Numbered from the stretch's first letter, positions 1 to 9,301 are shown. The stretch: 64,000 nt of DNA from Bifidobacterium breve DSM 20213 = JCM 1192 (GCF_001025175.1 NZ_AP012324.1:1922001-1986000); one strand, 5' to 3'. Numbers and translations are program-made. Notes: generated by a model from the sequence alone, not told the origin.

Positions 1-37
1 TTGATGGGGTTCTCGTCGGTCATAGTGTTTAGCTTAG

Positions 38-679
38 TCATGCCAGAGGAACCGGAATGTTGACCATGTCGATTGGTTCCGGAGATACCGCAGCGTTGAA
101 CGCTTCTACGACCTGCAACTCGAATTGTTCGCAATGGTCGACGGGCACCACAGCCGTCAGCTCGACGTTCGCCGCATACGATTCGTCTTCCTGCCGCCCA
201 TCCAGTTGGCTGAGCAGCTGCTGGAATCGGGACAACTGCGGGTATTCAAGATGCACGCGATACCGGCGCGCAGTCATGATTCTTGCCACTTGCGCCGCTT
301 TCATGGCCAATGACGCCGCGGATGAATACGCCCGAACCAAACCACCCGACCCCAACAGGATTCCGCCGAAATATCGGGTGACGGCAATCACGCAATCGGT
401 AGTACCGGACTGCTTCAGCACATCGAGGATAGGCTTGCCTGCAGTGCCGGAAGGCTCACCGTCATCGCTCATGCGCTCGGACAAACGTCCGTCCGCGCCT
501 CCACACACCGCGGCATACGCGACATGTCGAGCTTTTGGATGCTGCTCGCGGATTGAGGTCACGAATGCAAGCGCCTCATCGAGCGTATCGACATGAGCGG
601 CATCACCGATGAACTCGGATTTCTTCTCCACGAGGGAATCGTGGGCCGGATTGTCGGATGTGTTGAGAATCGTCTGCAT
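38..679 (-). CDS. IMPACT/YigZ family protein (UPF0029)
   Basis: A 213-residue protein of the YigZ/IMPACT family. The N-terminal domain carries the family block around EFIGDAAHV, the run SDDGEPSGTAGKPIL near residues 71-85, and the segment VTRYFGGILLGSGGLVRAY near 100-120. A divergent UPF0029 C-terminal domain follows. Bacterial members bind nucleic acid or ribosomes in proposed translation-quality roles, but their exact biochemistry is not settled. The length is typical for bacteria and the gene appears intact. It ends about 24 bases before the dehydrogenase gene that lies upstream of it on the same strand, so the two may be co-transcribed. The functional label is only at family level. Confidence 0.88.
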   Translation of the reverse strand: MQTILNTSDNPAHDSLVEKKSEFIGDAAHVDTLDEALAFVTSIREQHPKARHVAYAAVCGGADGRLSERMSDDGEPSGTAGKPILDVLKQSGTTDCVIAVTRYFGGILLGSGGLVRAYSSAASLAMKAAQVARIMTARRYRVHLEYPQLSRFQQLLSQLDGRQEDESYAANVELTAVVPVDHCEQFELQVVEAFNAAVSPEPIDMVNIPVPLA

Positions 680-702
680 AGGCGGCGTTTCGACTAGACG
701 AA

Positions 703-1719
703 TCAGTGTTCGGAGACGACGACGTTATAGTCCTCGCCGGCAAAGTAGGCGTTCATGCAGGCGATCATCTGGCGGGTGAGCTCCTTGAATGCGCCATCGG
801 TACGCCAGCCGACATGCGGAGTCAGAACAATGCCCGGCACATGGCAGATGGGATCATCTACGGTGAGTGGCTCGTGGTCAAATACATCAAGCGCGGCGGG
901 AATGTCGCCTTCCTGCAGGCGGGCGAACAGCGCACCGGACTCGATGACTTCGGAGCGCGCGGTATTGATCAACATTGTGCCGGGCTGGAGATGAGCAAGG
1001 TTTTCAGCGGTGACAATGCCACGAGTGGCATCATTCAGCGGTAAATGGACGGAAATAACATCACTGGTTTCAATAAGCTCATTGAGATCGTCGACCGGAA
1101 CGGAACCGGACCGTTCAAAATGCTCGGCAGGCACATGTGAATTCCACGCGGCAACTTCCATGCCGAAGGCGCGGGCAATGCCGGCCACGGTAGTGCCAAT
1201 GCCGCCCAGCCCGATAATACCCATGCGGCGGCCGGCAAGCTGCAAACCGTCGCCCCCTGCCCATGCCCAGTTGCCCGCCTTGACATCCTTATCGAGTTGT
1301 CCGACCTTGCGAATGAGTTCGAACAGCAGCGCGAACGTATGCTCGGCCACGGCATGATCGCCGTAATGTTCGGCATTGCAGACACGAACCTTAAGCTCAC
1401 GTGCCAGCTCGAGATTGATATAGCTGGCGACTCCGGTACCACAGAACACGATGCACTTGACATGGCCTTGTTCGCTGATCGTGCGCAATAAGTCATCCGA
1501 GATATGGTAGCCGCCGACCAACAGGGCATCTGCGTTTTTCAGGCGTTCAGCCAGCACGGCTTCGTCCGAAGTGAATTCCTCGAACATACGCACGCGAGCC
1601 ACATCATGCAGCGCCGGGAACTGAGCCTTGATGGGTTCAATCATCGCGTCGAGCACGGCAGGCATCACGACAAGCGGCAAATCGGTACGTTCGCTCTGAG
1701 TTTCGTAAATCTCGGTCAT
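703..1719 (-). CDS. D-isomer-specific 2-hydroxyacid dehydrogenase
   Basis: An NAD-dependent 2-hydroxyacid dehydrogenase of about 338 residues that would interconvert 2-oxo acids and D-2-hydroxy acids. It has a split catalytic domain and a central Rossmann domain with the glycine motif GLGGIGTTVAG. The family triad is visible: Arg in NTARSE, Glu in DVFDHEP, and His in LTPHVGW. The substrate cannot be told from sequence; glycerate, phosphoglycerate-like and D-lactate-like acids are all possible. I chose the ATG at 1719. A GTG three codons upstream (1728) is an alternative, and neither has a strong ribosome-binding site. The gene lies just upstream of the IMPACT-family gene on the same strand. 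Confidence 0.85.
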   Translation of the reverse strand: MTEIYETQSERTDLPLVVMPAVLDAMIEPIKAQFPALHDVARVRMFEEFTSDEAVLAERLKNADALLVGGYHISDDLLRTISEQGHVKCIVFCGTGVASYINLELARELKVRVCNAEHYGDHAVAEHTFALLFELIRKVGQLDKDVKAGNWAWAGGDGLQLAGRRMGIIGLGGIGTTVAGIARAFGMEVAAWNSHVPAEHFERSGSVPVDDLNELIETSDVISVHLPLNDATRGIVTAENLAHLQPGTMLINTARSEVIESGALFARLQEGDIPAALDVFDHEPLTVDDPICHVPGIVLTPHVGWRTDGAFKELTRQMIACMNAYFAGEDYNVVVSEH

Positions 1720-1729
1720 GGGCACCACA

Positions 1730-2704
1730 TTAGAACTGCGGCGGGAAATTCACTGTGCGGTTTGCTGCGCCTGTTCTTGGGTAATGTTCCACTCCTTGAC
1801 AACATTCTGGTCGGCACCCATCGCATAAATCACATCCGATATGCGCTGGCGCACTTGAGCATCCTTGACCTCGGTCCAACAAGTGCCCATGGGATGGTCG
1901 CTGGATATCGCTGTCGTGATGCGGATCGCCTTGCTCGCGCAGGCGATCAATCTGCCAGTCATGGTCGGCGGTCATGCCATTGATGGACACCGTACCGGCC
2001 ACCAGACCGAGTTTGCCGCCGCCTGTGGGAGAATCAATGACCAACGGCTTAAGGGAATCCTCCTCGGTTTTGTATGAGCCAGTTTGGGCAATGCCGTCGG
2101 CCTCCAACGTGTCCCAAAGCCGGGCGATGCCATCGGAGCCTTGATCCCATGAATGGTTGGTGGCATGAGTGCAGGCGTTGTATCCCACGTTGCGGGCGGC
2201 ATCGGCCACTTCAGGCGGTATGTTGAAAATCGGGTAGGCACTGTAGGGGCCGCCTCGTTGGGCGACTGGAGTCTCGAAGTTGCATACGGCGATATCAGAG
2301 GCCTGAATGTACTGTTTCATCGGCTCAAACAGTGGATCAAAGTTGAAGGCAGTGCCATCCGTGGCACTGGTGTTGGCACCGCGGAAACCGTTCCACAGGC
2401 TCTCGTGGAACAGCAAGTCGCCATTCACCAGCATGGCGATGCAGTCGGTATCCGGGCAATCCGGCGAATTGCCGTGATGCTCCGCCACCGGCTGAGGAAC
2501 GGATCCGGATTTGTCCAGCGACGTATCGGCAACCGTGCTGGTTCCGGGACGAGACACATCGGTTGAGTCGTTATGCATGGCAGCGAACCATACTCCCAGC
2601 CCCAAAGCCACAGCCAAGACGGCAACGAGCACCGCAATCAGCGCAATGTGGCCGGTATTCGATGACCATGAACGATGCTGGCCTCGACCGCTGATATGGC
2701 TCAT
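1730..2704 (-). pseudogene. capA-like (poly-gamma-glutamate synthesis type) gene, decayed
   Basis: The N-terminal part starts with a membrane anchor (about residues 20-42). It continues with CapA/PgsA-type metallophosphoesterase-like sequence: a VNGDLLFHESLW block, then SDIAVCNFETPV, then HATNHSWDQGSDG. After about residue 240 the frame runs into composition unlike the family, while the real C-terminal end continues in another frame (about 1752-1900, containing TEVKDAQVRQRISDVIYAMG). The whole section that should carry the later His-rich catalytic motifs is missing. This looks like an internal deletion plus a frameshift, so the product is probably non-functional. The family is usually about 380-400 residues long. 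A sequencing error could explain the frameshift but not the missing block. Confidence 0.65.
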
Positions 2705-3073
2705 ATATTCCCCATCCCGCGACTCTCCATACTCACTACCAGAGTACCGTCCGCAGGAGGCAATACGTCAGTATTCGGTGCATTCCTCACCATATGCCGA
2801 GTTTTTTCACGACGCGCCGTCTCCATAATGCCGGTAGAATAGCCTCTGGAGGCGGACGGACAATGGCGTACCTCCGGCTCCGCTAATCTGGCAATGCGAC
2901 TATCGATAGAACAGTAACAATAAGTATTAGCGATGGATACGAACTTGCGAGCCGTGTACGCAACAAATGAGTTGCCATAAAACAAACAGACATCATGGAT
3001 TGCGGGACACAGTTCATATGAAAACCGTGCCCCACATTTTTTGCGGATAAGTTATCGCATTCTAATAACAGAA
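2705..3073. other. intergenic region, no gene recognised
   Basis: About 370 bases between the capA relic and the GH1 gene. Short open frames on both strands have no recognisable family. This stretch should hold the promoter of the capA-like gene and the end of the GH1 operon. I see no convincing terminator hairpin with a T-run. Confidence 0.5.
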
Positions 3074-4264
3074 CTACCGATACGGGTGAGTTACGACTCC
3101 GGTGCGAGAAATAGAACCAAGCCAGTTAAGCGATGCCTTGGGCTGGCGTTCAAAAGTGTCTTTATCCCAACCGATAAGACCGAATGTAGGCTTGAACGAC
3201 CCCCATTCATAGTTATCAAGCAAGGACCAATGCGTGTAGCCTCGCACATCAATACCGTCATCCATCGCGTCATGCAGTCCAGCAAGGGCATCGAACGTAT
3301 AGTCGATACGACGACGATCGTCAGCAGTGGCAATGCCGTTTTCAGTGACGAAAATCGGCGTATGTTTTGCGACATCCCAAGTATGACGCACAGCGATGCC
3401 GAGGGCTGGAGGATAGTATTCCCAGCCAGTTAGGGTGCGTTCCACATCATCGTCGACGGGCACAGGCCCGTCCTTGCCGATGAATGTGCGTAGGTAGGCT
3501 TGTACGCCGATAAAGTCATCACCCGCACCCGCTTCGGTGAAGTAGTCCTCGCGTGGGTACTGATATTCCTCCATCTCCTTCTCACAACCAGGCACAGCAT
3601 GGAAAGCCTGACAAGCGATGGTCCAGCCGACTTTTGCATCAGGCAGCTCAGACTTAATGACAGCGCGGGACATATGATGCGCATCGACTAGCGCCTTGGA
3701 AATCACCGGGTCAGGGGCAGGCAGGGAGGCAGCCACAAAGTCAGTGCCTTCCGTGCCGCCTTGGGTCAAAGCGACCATGTTCGGCTCATTAATCGTGCAG
3801 ATCCACGTTACATCGTTGAGAATAGGCAGCACATAACTCACGTAACGTTTGAACTTATCGAGTGCATCCGGTCGTTTCCATCCACCTTCTGCAGCAAACC
3901 ACAATGGCATGGTGAAATGGTAGATAGTCACCATAGGTTCAACCCCGAACTCGTGGCAAGCGTCAATCATGGCGCGATAGTGCAACAACTCGGCTTTGGA
4001 GAAGCAACCTTCTACGGGTTCGATGCGTGCCCACTCGATACCGAATCGATACATGGTCAGACCAGAGTCGGCGAGCAGCCTGACATCCTCGCGATAACGG
4101 TTGTAGCTGTTTGCGGCATCACCGGATGGTTCGCTCACGTCAGTACGAGGCGAGTGCTCGCGCGCCCACCAGTCGCTGGAGGTATTATTGCCCTCGATCT
4201 GGTGACCAGCAGTAGCGGCACCCCAAATAAAGTTTTCAGGAAATACGTAATTTAGAGAAGACAT
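3074..4264 (-). CDS. GH1 family beta-glucosidase (6-phospho form not excluded)
   Basis: A 396-residue glycoside hydrolase family 1 enzyme, a retaining TIM-barrel beta-glycosidase. The N-terminal signature FIWGAATAGHQIEG is at residues 12-25, the acid/base Glu160 lies in TINEPN, and the nucleophile Glu307 lies in VTENG. It is shorter than the usual 440-480 residues, but both catalytic motifs are present. There is no signal peptide, so it acts in the cytoplasm on sugars imported by the ABC system encoded just upstream (30-base gap). With an ABC importer rather than a PTS, an unphosphorylated beta-glucoside such as cellobiose or gentiobiose is the likely substrate; this is inference. It is the last gene of the LacI-controlled operon. 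Confidence 0.92.
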   Translation of the reverse strand: MSSLNYVFPENFIWGAATAGHQIEGNNTSSDWWAREHSPRTDVSEPSGDAANSYNRYREDVRLLADSGLTMYRFGIEWARIEPVEGCFSKAELLHYRAMIDACHEFGVEPMVTIYHFTMPLWFAAEGGWKRPDALDKFKRYVSYVLPILNDVTWICTINEPNMVALTQGGTEGTDFVAASLPAPDPVISKALVDAHHMSRAVIKSELPDAKVGWTIACQAFHAVPGCEKEMEEYQYPREDYFTEAGAGDDFIGVQAYLRTFIGKDGPVPVDDDVERTLTGWEYYPPALGIAVRHTWDVAKHTPIFVTENGIATADDRRRIDYTFDALAGLHDAMDDGIDVRGYTHWSLLDNYEWGSFKPTFGLIGWDKDTFERQPKASLNWLGSISRTGVVTHPYR

Positions 4265-4294
4265 CGAAGCTTATCTTTCTTGTTTAATTCCCGC

Positions 4295-5182
4295 TTATTT
4301 AATGCCCGTCATAGCCACGCCCTGAATGAAGTAGCGCTGCAGGAATACGAACAAGAGCAGGATGGGTGTGATGACTAGCACGGCGCCGGCGAGCAGCACA
4401 CTGTAGTTGGTGGCGTTCTGGCCCGTGGAGTAGAGGGACAGGGCTACTGGCAGCGTGTACATCTCCTCGCTTTGCGCGGAAACCAATGGCCATAGGAAGT
4501 TGTTCCAGCTAGACAGGAAGGTCAGGATGGACAGCGTGGCCAGCGCCGGGCCACATTGCGGCAGGATGATCTGGAAGAAGATGCGTAGTTCGCCAGCACC
4601 GTCCACACGAGCGGCTTCCATGAGCGCGTCCGGAATGCCACCGATGAACTGACGCATTAGGAACACACCGATAGGCTGGCACAGGAACGGCAGGATCAAC
4701 GCTGCGTATGTATTGGCCAGGTGCATGTTCGAGATGATGACGAACAAGGGCACGAACGTGGCGACACTAGGCACCATGAGGGTGACCATGACCGCGCCGA
4801 ACAAGATATTCTTGCCGGCGAACTTCATCTTGGCCAGTGCGTAGCCGACCATCGAGCAGAACACCATGTTGCCCAGAACAGTGATGACCGCGACGATGAG
4901 GCTGTTGGTGAAGTACGAACCAAAGTTCAGCTGGGTGAACCATTGCGAAAAGTTGGCTAGTGTCGCGTGCTCAGGCATGAGCTTGGGCGGCTTAGCGAGG
5001 ATTTCACGCTGGGTCTTAAGCGAGCCTAGAGCCATCCACAGGAACGGGAAAATCCAAACAATGCCAATGACCGCCAGCACGATGTACGAGATGCCACGAC
5101 CTTTGATGAATCGCTGCCACAACAGCAGCTTGTTGTCCTGTGCCGGTGCAGGGCATCCGGCGGATTGTATTGTTGCACTCAT
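4295..5182 (-). CDS. sugar ABC transporter permease, MalG type
   Basis: A 295-residue inner-membrane permease of the carbohydrate-uptake-1 (CUT1) family with six predicted membrane segments; the first is near residues 34-54 (VLAVIGIVWIFPFLWMALGS). The EAA loop that contacts the ATPase appears as EAARVDGAGELRIFFQIILP near residue 190. No ATPase is encoded in this locus, so the importer presumably uses a shared MsiK/MsmK-type ATPase encoded elsewhere, as is common in actinobacteria. It partners the permease encoded 12 bases upstream and the lipoprotein two genes upstream. Translation is probably coupled within the operon. Confidence 0.92.
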   Translation of the reverse strand: MSATIQSAGCPAPAQDNKLLLWQRFIKGRGISYIVLAVIGIVWIFPFLWMALGSLKTQREILAKPPKLMPEHATLANFSQWFTQLNFGSYFTNSLIVAVITVLGNMVFCSMVGYALAKMKFAGKNILFGAVMVTLMVPSVATFVPLFVIISNMHLANTYAALILPFLCQPIGVFLMRQFIGGIPDALMEAARVDGAGELRIFFQIILPQCGPALATLSILTFLSSWNNFLWPLVSAQSEEMYTLPVALSLYSTGQNATNYSVLLAGAVLVITPILLLFVFLQRYFIQGVAMTGIK

Positions 5183-5193
5183 ATCGATCCCCC

Positions 5194-6111
5194 TTAGTCT
5201 TCGGAACGCAGGATGCGGAACTGCAGCACGCTCACCAAGGCGATGATGATGAACAACACCCAGCTGGCGGCGGATGCGATGCCGTACTGGCCGAATCCGA
5301 ACTTCTGGTAGACGTAGTATGCGGCCGACAGGGTGGAATCAAGCGGACCACCTTGTGTCATAACAAACGATTCCTCAAAGAACTGCAGGTAGCCGACTGA
5401 CAGTAGCACCGCGCCGAGTAACAGTGTTGGCTTCATGAGCGGCAGGGTAATGGAGCGGAAGGTGCGCCATTTGCTCGCGCCGTCGATGGCGGCGGCTTCC
5501 TTGAGTTCTTCGGGGATGGCCTGCAATCCAGCGAGGAAGATAATCATCAGCGTGCCCATGTTACGCCAGACGGTCATGATCATCAGGGCAGGCAGAGCAT
5601 AACGAGTCTCGTGCAGCCAGTCCGATCCCTGTACGCCGACGAGGGAAAGCAGGGAGTTGAGCAGGCCGTCTCCCTGCAGGATGTAGCGCCATACAACGGA
5701 GACGGCAACGACGCTGGCCACGACCGGCGCGTAGAACAGCGCACGGAAGAAGGCGTTCAGGTGCTGGGAGCCCTTGTTGAGTGCTACGGCGAACGCCAGA
5801 GCAATGATCATGGTGATCGGCAGACCGATGAGTACGAAGATGCCAGTGACACCAAGCGAATGCAGGAAGCGCTTGTCACTGAACAGGGCGATGTACTGGT
5901 CGAGTCCGACGAAGTTCACGTTGAACGGGGTACGCAGGTCGCGGGATGTGATGTCGGTGAACGACATCGCCATGGAGGAGATGAGAGGGATCAGCATAAA
6001 TACGCAGAAGATGACCGCGAACGGCAGTGCAAATCCCCATGCAAGTAATGTCTGGCGGCGGCGAAGGGAGCTGCCGGCTCCCTTCTCCTGCGCCTTCGCG
6101 TGCTTGACCAT
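5194..6111 (-). CDS. sugar ABC transporter permease, MalF/UgpA type
   Basis: The MalF-side permease of the same importer, about 305 residues with six membrane segments and the EAA loop EAAAIDGASKWRTFRSITLP near residue 220. I prefer the ATG at 6111, which has an AGGA about ten bases upstream. A GTG at 6135 overlaps the stop of the lipoprotein gene and would add eight residues. Short spacing on both sides indicates one transcript with its neighbours. The family imports di- and oligosaccharides; the neighbouring GH1 enzyme suggests beta-glucosides. Confidence 0.92.
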   Translation of the reverse strand: MVKHAKAQEKGAGSSLRRRQTLLAWGFALPFAVIFCVFMLIPLISSMAMSFTDITSRDLRTPFNVNFVGLDQYIALFSDKRFLHSLGVTGIFVLIGLPITMIIALAFAVALNKGSQHLNAFFRALFYAPVVASVVAVSVVWRYILQGDGLLNSLLSLVGVQGSDWLHETRYALPALMIMTVWRNMGTLMIIFLAGLQAIPEELKEAAAIDGASKWRTFRSITLPLMKPTLLLGAVLLSVGYLQFFEESFVMTQGGPLDSTLSAAYYVYQKFGFGQYGIASAASWVLFIIIALVSVLQFRILRSED

Positions 6112-6131
6112 TGCTGTATGTCCTGATGGAC

Positions 6132-7427
6132 TCACTCGCCGATGCCGATGGAATCGGCTTCGGACTGCAGGCTCTTCAGACCATCGCCCACAGAAACCTG
6201 GCCCTTGGCAATCTGTTCGTAAATGCGGTCAGCTGCGGAGGAAACCTGTGCCCAAGTGGTAAAAGCAGGCACGCCCTGAGCATGTTCAAGCTGATCGCCA
6301 AATGCGGTTAATGTGGTGCTGGAGGTCAGTGCATCATTGTCCCAGGCGCTCTGAGCAGCCGGCAAATCGGAGGACAGGGTGTACCACTTAGCCTGCACGT
6401 CAGACCGGCTAGCCCACTGTATGAACTTCCATGCCGCCTGCTTATTCTTGGAATCCTTGAAGGTAACCAGACCGGAGCCACCGAGGTAGGAAGTACCCAT
6501 GTCGGAGGAGTCGTCCATTGCGGGAAGCGTCACCGTTGCGTACTTGTCCTTGATGTCGTCGCCACCGAGTTCCTCGATCTGGCTGACAGCAGTGGGCCCT
6601 TGAAGCATCATCGGCGTGGTGCCGGCTACGAAGTCAGCGATGTCGGCACCGGCGCTCACGTCAGCATTGGCATCAGCGATACCGTCCTTGTAGAAGCCGG
6701 TGACATAGTCAAGAGCCTCGGTCATCGCATCACTGTCGATGGTCCACTTGGTCTGGCCGTCATCGGAGAGTGCAGCGCCTGCGGAGTAGGCGTATGGCAG
6801 GATGCCAATGAAGCAGTCCGTGCCAGAAGCACCGATACGCATGCCGTAATCGACGCCATCCACTTTCTGCATGGCTTCAGCCATCGTCTTGAGTTCGTCC
6901 CAAGTCTTCGGCGTTTCAGTGACGCCGGCTTTCTCAGCGATGTCGGTGCGGTAGTACAGCACGCGGGTGTCAACATACCACGGCACGCCCAACTGCCGAT
7001 CTCCGACCTTGTAGTTGTCGGCCGGCCCTTCGAAAAATCCACTCATGTCAAAGTTGCCGGGGACCGTAGAGAAGGAATTGGAGAAATCGGCCATCCACGT
7101 GTTGCCCATCTGAGCAACGTCCGGGCCGTTACCCGCCGCGATGGCGGTCTGAATCTTGTCGTGTGCGGAAGACCACGGGATAGCGGTCACCTTCACAGTG
7201 ACATCCGTATTCTCCTTCTCGAAATCCTTAACGAAGTCGCCAAGCAAATCACCTTCGTTACCCATAGCCCAGATGGTTAGATCGCCGGTGGCCTTAGCCG
7301 AATCGATTGTGGTCACGTCATCTGCACTGTCAGACGTAGCGCTAGTGCGTCCGCAGGCTGCGACGCTGGTCAGCATAGCCGCACTGGCGATGATGGCAGT
7401 CGCCATCTTGAACATGCTTCGCTTCAT
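6132..7427 (-). CDS. sugar ABC transporter solute-binding lipoprotein
   Basis: A 431-residue extracellular solute-binding protein of family 1. The signal peptide ends in the lipobox SVAAC, so the protein should be lipid-anchored outside the membrane. The mature part has the usual fold markers, including LTIWAMGNEGD near the start and NGPDVAQMGNTWMADF near residue 100. It captures the sugar for the two permeases encoded downstream. It is the first gene of the operon, with a strong ribosome-binding site (AAGGAGG) seven bases before the ATG. A sigma-70-like promoter and a palindromic operator lie just upstream. Confidence 0.94.
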   Translation of the reverse strand: MKRSMFKMATAIIASAAMLTSVAACGRTSATSDSADDVTTIDSAKATGDLTIWAMGNEGDLLGDFVKDFEKENTDVTVKVTAIPWSSAHDKIQTAIAAGNGPDVAQMGNTWMADFSNSFSTVPGNFDMSGFFEGPADNYKVGDRQLGVPWYVDTRVLYYRTDIAEKAGVTETPKTWDELKTMAEAMQKVDGVDYGMRIGASGTDCFIGILPYAYSAGAALSDDGQTKWTIDSDAMTEALDYVTGFYKDGIADANADVSAGADIADFVAGTTPMMLQGPTAVSQIEELGGDDIKDKYATVTLPAMDDSSDMGTSYLGGSGLVTFKDSKNKQAAWKFIQWASRSDVQAKWYTLSSDLPAAQSAWDNDALTSSTTLTAFGDQLEHAQGVPAFTTWAQVSSAADRIYEQIAKGQVSVGDGLKSLQSEADSIGIGE

Positions 7428-7459
7428 TCCTCGTTCCTCCTTGAACTGTTACTTCTCAA

Positions 7460-7479
7460 CAATCTAACCGCGTAGATTG
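7460..7479. promoter_or_regulatory. palindromic operator for the adjacent LacI-type repressor
   Basis: A 7-6-7 inverted repeat, CAATCTA-N6-TAGATTG, with a CG-rich centre. It lies between the -10 element and the ribosome-binding site of the solute-binding protein gene, so bound repressor would block transcription. That the divergently placed regulator binds here is inference from position. Confidence 0.7.
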
Positions 7480-7486
7480 TGATTAA

Positions 7487-7516
7487 TATTTAAGCGCATA
7501 GTTTTTTGTTTGTCAA
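7487..7516 (-). promoter_or_regulatory. promoter of the beta-glucoside uptake operon
   Basis: On the minus strand a perfect -35 TTGACA (7511-7516) is followed after 17-18 bases by TTAAAT/TAAATA (7487-7493). The operator palindrome begins eight bases further downstream. Confidence 0.7.
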
Positions 7517-7609
7517 CTCGCGAACCGATTCGACACGACGAAACAGCATCAACAGTGACTCCCCTGCAGGAGGTCTCAAAAGCCTTATTTAGCCTTCTTC
7601 AAGAAATAA

Positions 7610-8737
7610 TCAACACCCACAGCTGCCCCGCACGATGAGCTTGACCGGCAAACGGAACCGTTCGGGCTTGCCCCACGGCTCCCCTGCCTGCTCATCCAAC
7701 AGTCGGGCCGCCAACTGCCCCAGCAGCTCCAAGGGCTGACGCACAGTGGTAAGCGTGGGAGTCAGCACCTGACCAGCGAGCACACCATCAAAACCAGTCA
7801 ATATGACATCCTGAGGAACCCGGACACCGGCATCTCGAAGTACGCTCATGACTTCGAACGCAGTTTGATCGGTAGCGCATAGCAATGCCTGCGGCAACCG
7901 TCCAGCGTCTATTACCTCGCACAGATCTACGAACCACTCATGCGTGCCAGACACACTGTCATCAAGCGGCAAGTCCGGAACCCGCAACCCTTTCATTTTC
8001 AGTTTTGCCCGCATCGCAGCAAATCGATGACGAGAATCGTAGTTGTCCAGACTGCCCACAAACTCCATGTCATGCACGCCGTGGACATCAACCAGATGGT
8101 CAATCAGCTGGTTCATGCCAGTTTCGTTGTCACAAGAGATGTAGGCCGCAGGCTCGTCACCATCACCCTCGCTCAGACGCACGATAGGTATGCTTCGGCA
8201 CAAAGCCTCCAATGGCATAGTGCTGGTGAATTCGTTTGGAAACACTGCTAAACCATCCACGCGACCAGCTACATCTGTGATACCCGCACCATCGTCATGC
8301 CGAATAGCAGTACCTAGCAGCACGGCACGATTGCGACGCCGGCATTCCAGCTCGAATCCACGCTGCACTTCATCCACATACAATGGGTACGACAACACAC
8401 TCGGGCAATCAAAGCTCTCACCTGCGCGATTGGAGAAAATTGGTTTCCCATTCTCAGACACGACATCGTTGCCGCCAGAGCATGAATCGAAATCATCCTC
8501 ATCGCCAAGCGGCCGCTCAATAAGCATGTCAAAGGAATACAGACCGAGCACGCCGGTGTTTCCGCGAGCCAAGCCACGAGCGTTGGCGCTGGGCACATAG
8601 TCAAGGTCTTTCGCCGCCCTGAGTACCTTCGCCCGGGTTGAAGGCTTGACCTTATCCGGGCGACGGAAAGTAAATGAAACCGTGGCGGTGGACACTCCCG
8701 CCTTCTTCGCCACGTCATACACCGTTGCCCTACGCAT
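7610..8737 (-). CDS. LacI family transcriptional regulator
   Basis: A 375-residue repressor. The N-terminal LacI helix-turn-helix reads TVYDVAKKAGVSTATVSF (residues 4-21), with the hinge helix near ANARGLARGN. A periplasmic-binding-protein-like effector domain follows, ending near LIVRGSCGC. An unusual stretch at about residues 75-110 (DEDDFDSCSGGND...) extends the first part of the effector domain. It is upstream of the importer operon and transcribed in the same direction, and it probably controls it through the palindrome at 7460-7479. The inducer is not predictable from sequence. About 180 bases separate it from the operon start. Confidence 0.93.
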   Translation of the reverse strand: MRRATVYDVAKKAGVSTATVSFTFRRPDKVKPSTRAKVLRAAKDLDYVPSANARGLARGNTGVLGLYSFDMLIERPLGDEDDFDSCSGGNDVVSENGKPIFSNRAGESFDCPSVLSYPLYVDEVQRGFELECRRRNRAVLLGTAIRHDDGAGITDVAGRVDGLAVFPNEFTSTMPLEALCRSIPIVRLSEGDGDEPAAYISCDNETGMNQLIDHLVDVHGVHDMEFVGSLDNYDSRHRFAAMRAKLKMKGLRVPDLPLDDSVSGTHEWFVDLCEVIDAGRLPQALLCATDQTAFEVMSVLRDAGVRVPQDVILTGFDGVLAGQVLTPTLTTVRQPLELLGQLAARLLDEQAGEPWGKPERFRLPVKLIVRGSCGC

Positions 8738-8786
8738 GATTCCTACTTTAATCGATTCCGGAGGTCAGCACACGTTCGACCTGAAT

Positions 8787-8801
8787 CTAAAAAAGTTTTA
8801 G
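8787..8801. promoter_or_regulatory. possible autoregulatory operator of the LacI gene
   Basis: An inverted repeat CTAAAA-N3-TTTTAG about 50 bases upstream of the regulator's start. It is preceded by AATCTA, the same half-site as in the operon operator. This is only suggestive. Confidence 0.3.
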
Positions 8802-8881
8802 TGGCTTTCCTGTCAATCTCGCATGCATACTTCAGGTTACGGGCGCAGCACCCAATAATGGGTACCGCGCCTTAATGACCG

Positions 8882-9037
8882 CTACACGAGCAGTCTCAGC
8901 AACTGGTAAAGCTGCCATAGGCTGCGCACGTTGAAATGCATGCCATCCACCGTGGCGCACGCCTCGCCATCGCCCACATGGACAATGACGGTGCGACCGT
9001 TCACGGTCAGACCACCGTGCATCGTGATATGATTCAT
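8882..9037 (-). CDS. small hypothetical protein, possible mobile-element relic
   Basis: A 51-residue frame starting at the ATG at 9037 and containing LTVNGRTVIVHVGDGEACAT and a C-terminal Leu/Tyr-rich helix. I do not recognise the family, but the composition is protein-like and an AAAGG precedes the start. The same frame stays open upstream to 9265, but that part spans a strong terminator-like hairpin, so I doubt the longer version. Its position next to a tRNA-Ser gene would fit a leftover from an integrated element; that is a guess. Confidence 0.35.
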   Translation of the reverse strand: MNHITMHGGLTVNGRTVIVHVGDGEACATVDGMHFNVRSLWQLYQLLRLLV

Positions 9038-9078
9038 TTCGTAACCTTTGGTTAGGGGCGTAAGCCGATAACCACAAC

Positions 9079-9110
9079 AAGGCCCGATGTTCGTAGCGTC
9101 GGGCCTTTTT
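9079..9110 (+). terminator. strong hairpin with T-run
   Basis: A nine-base stem AAGGCCCGA/TCGGGCCTT with an 11-base loop, followed by TTT on the plus strand. No plus-strand gene precedes it within 300 bases, so it may end an unrecognised short RNA or be a relic. Confidence 0.5.
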
Positions 9111-9301
9111 GCTACCAGCTTCCGCCGGTAACGGCCCGTCATATCAACGGGGATGCCGCATGTTACGACATCACTATCCAATGTACCAGTTGCACGAACG
9201 CAGCCTGAATGCCTAGAGAACAACAACTGTTCATTCACCTGAGCTATAAGAGCTGACACGTCCATAAGCCGGTATTTATGTTCCTAGTGCGGTGGAGCAG
9301 G

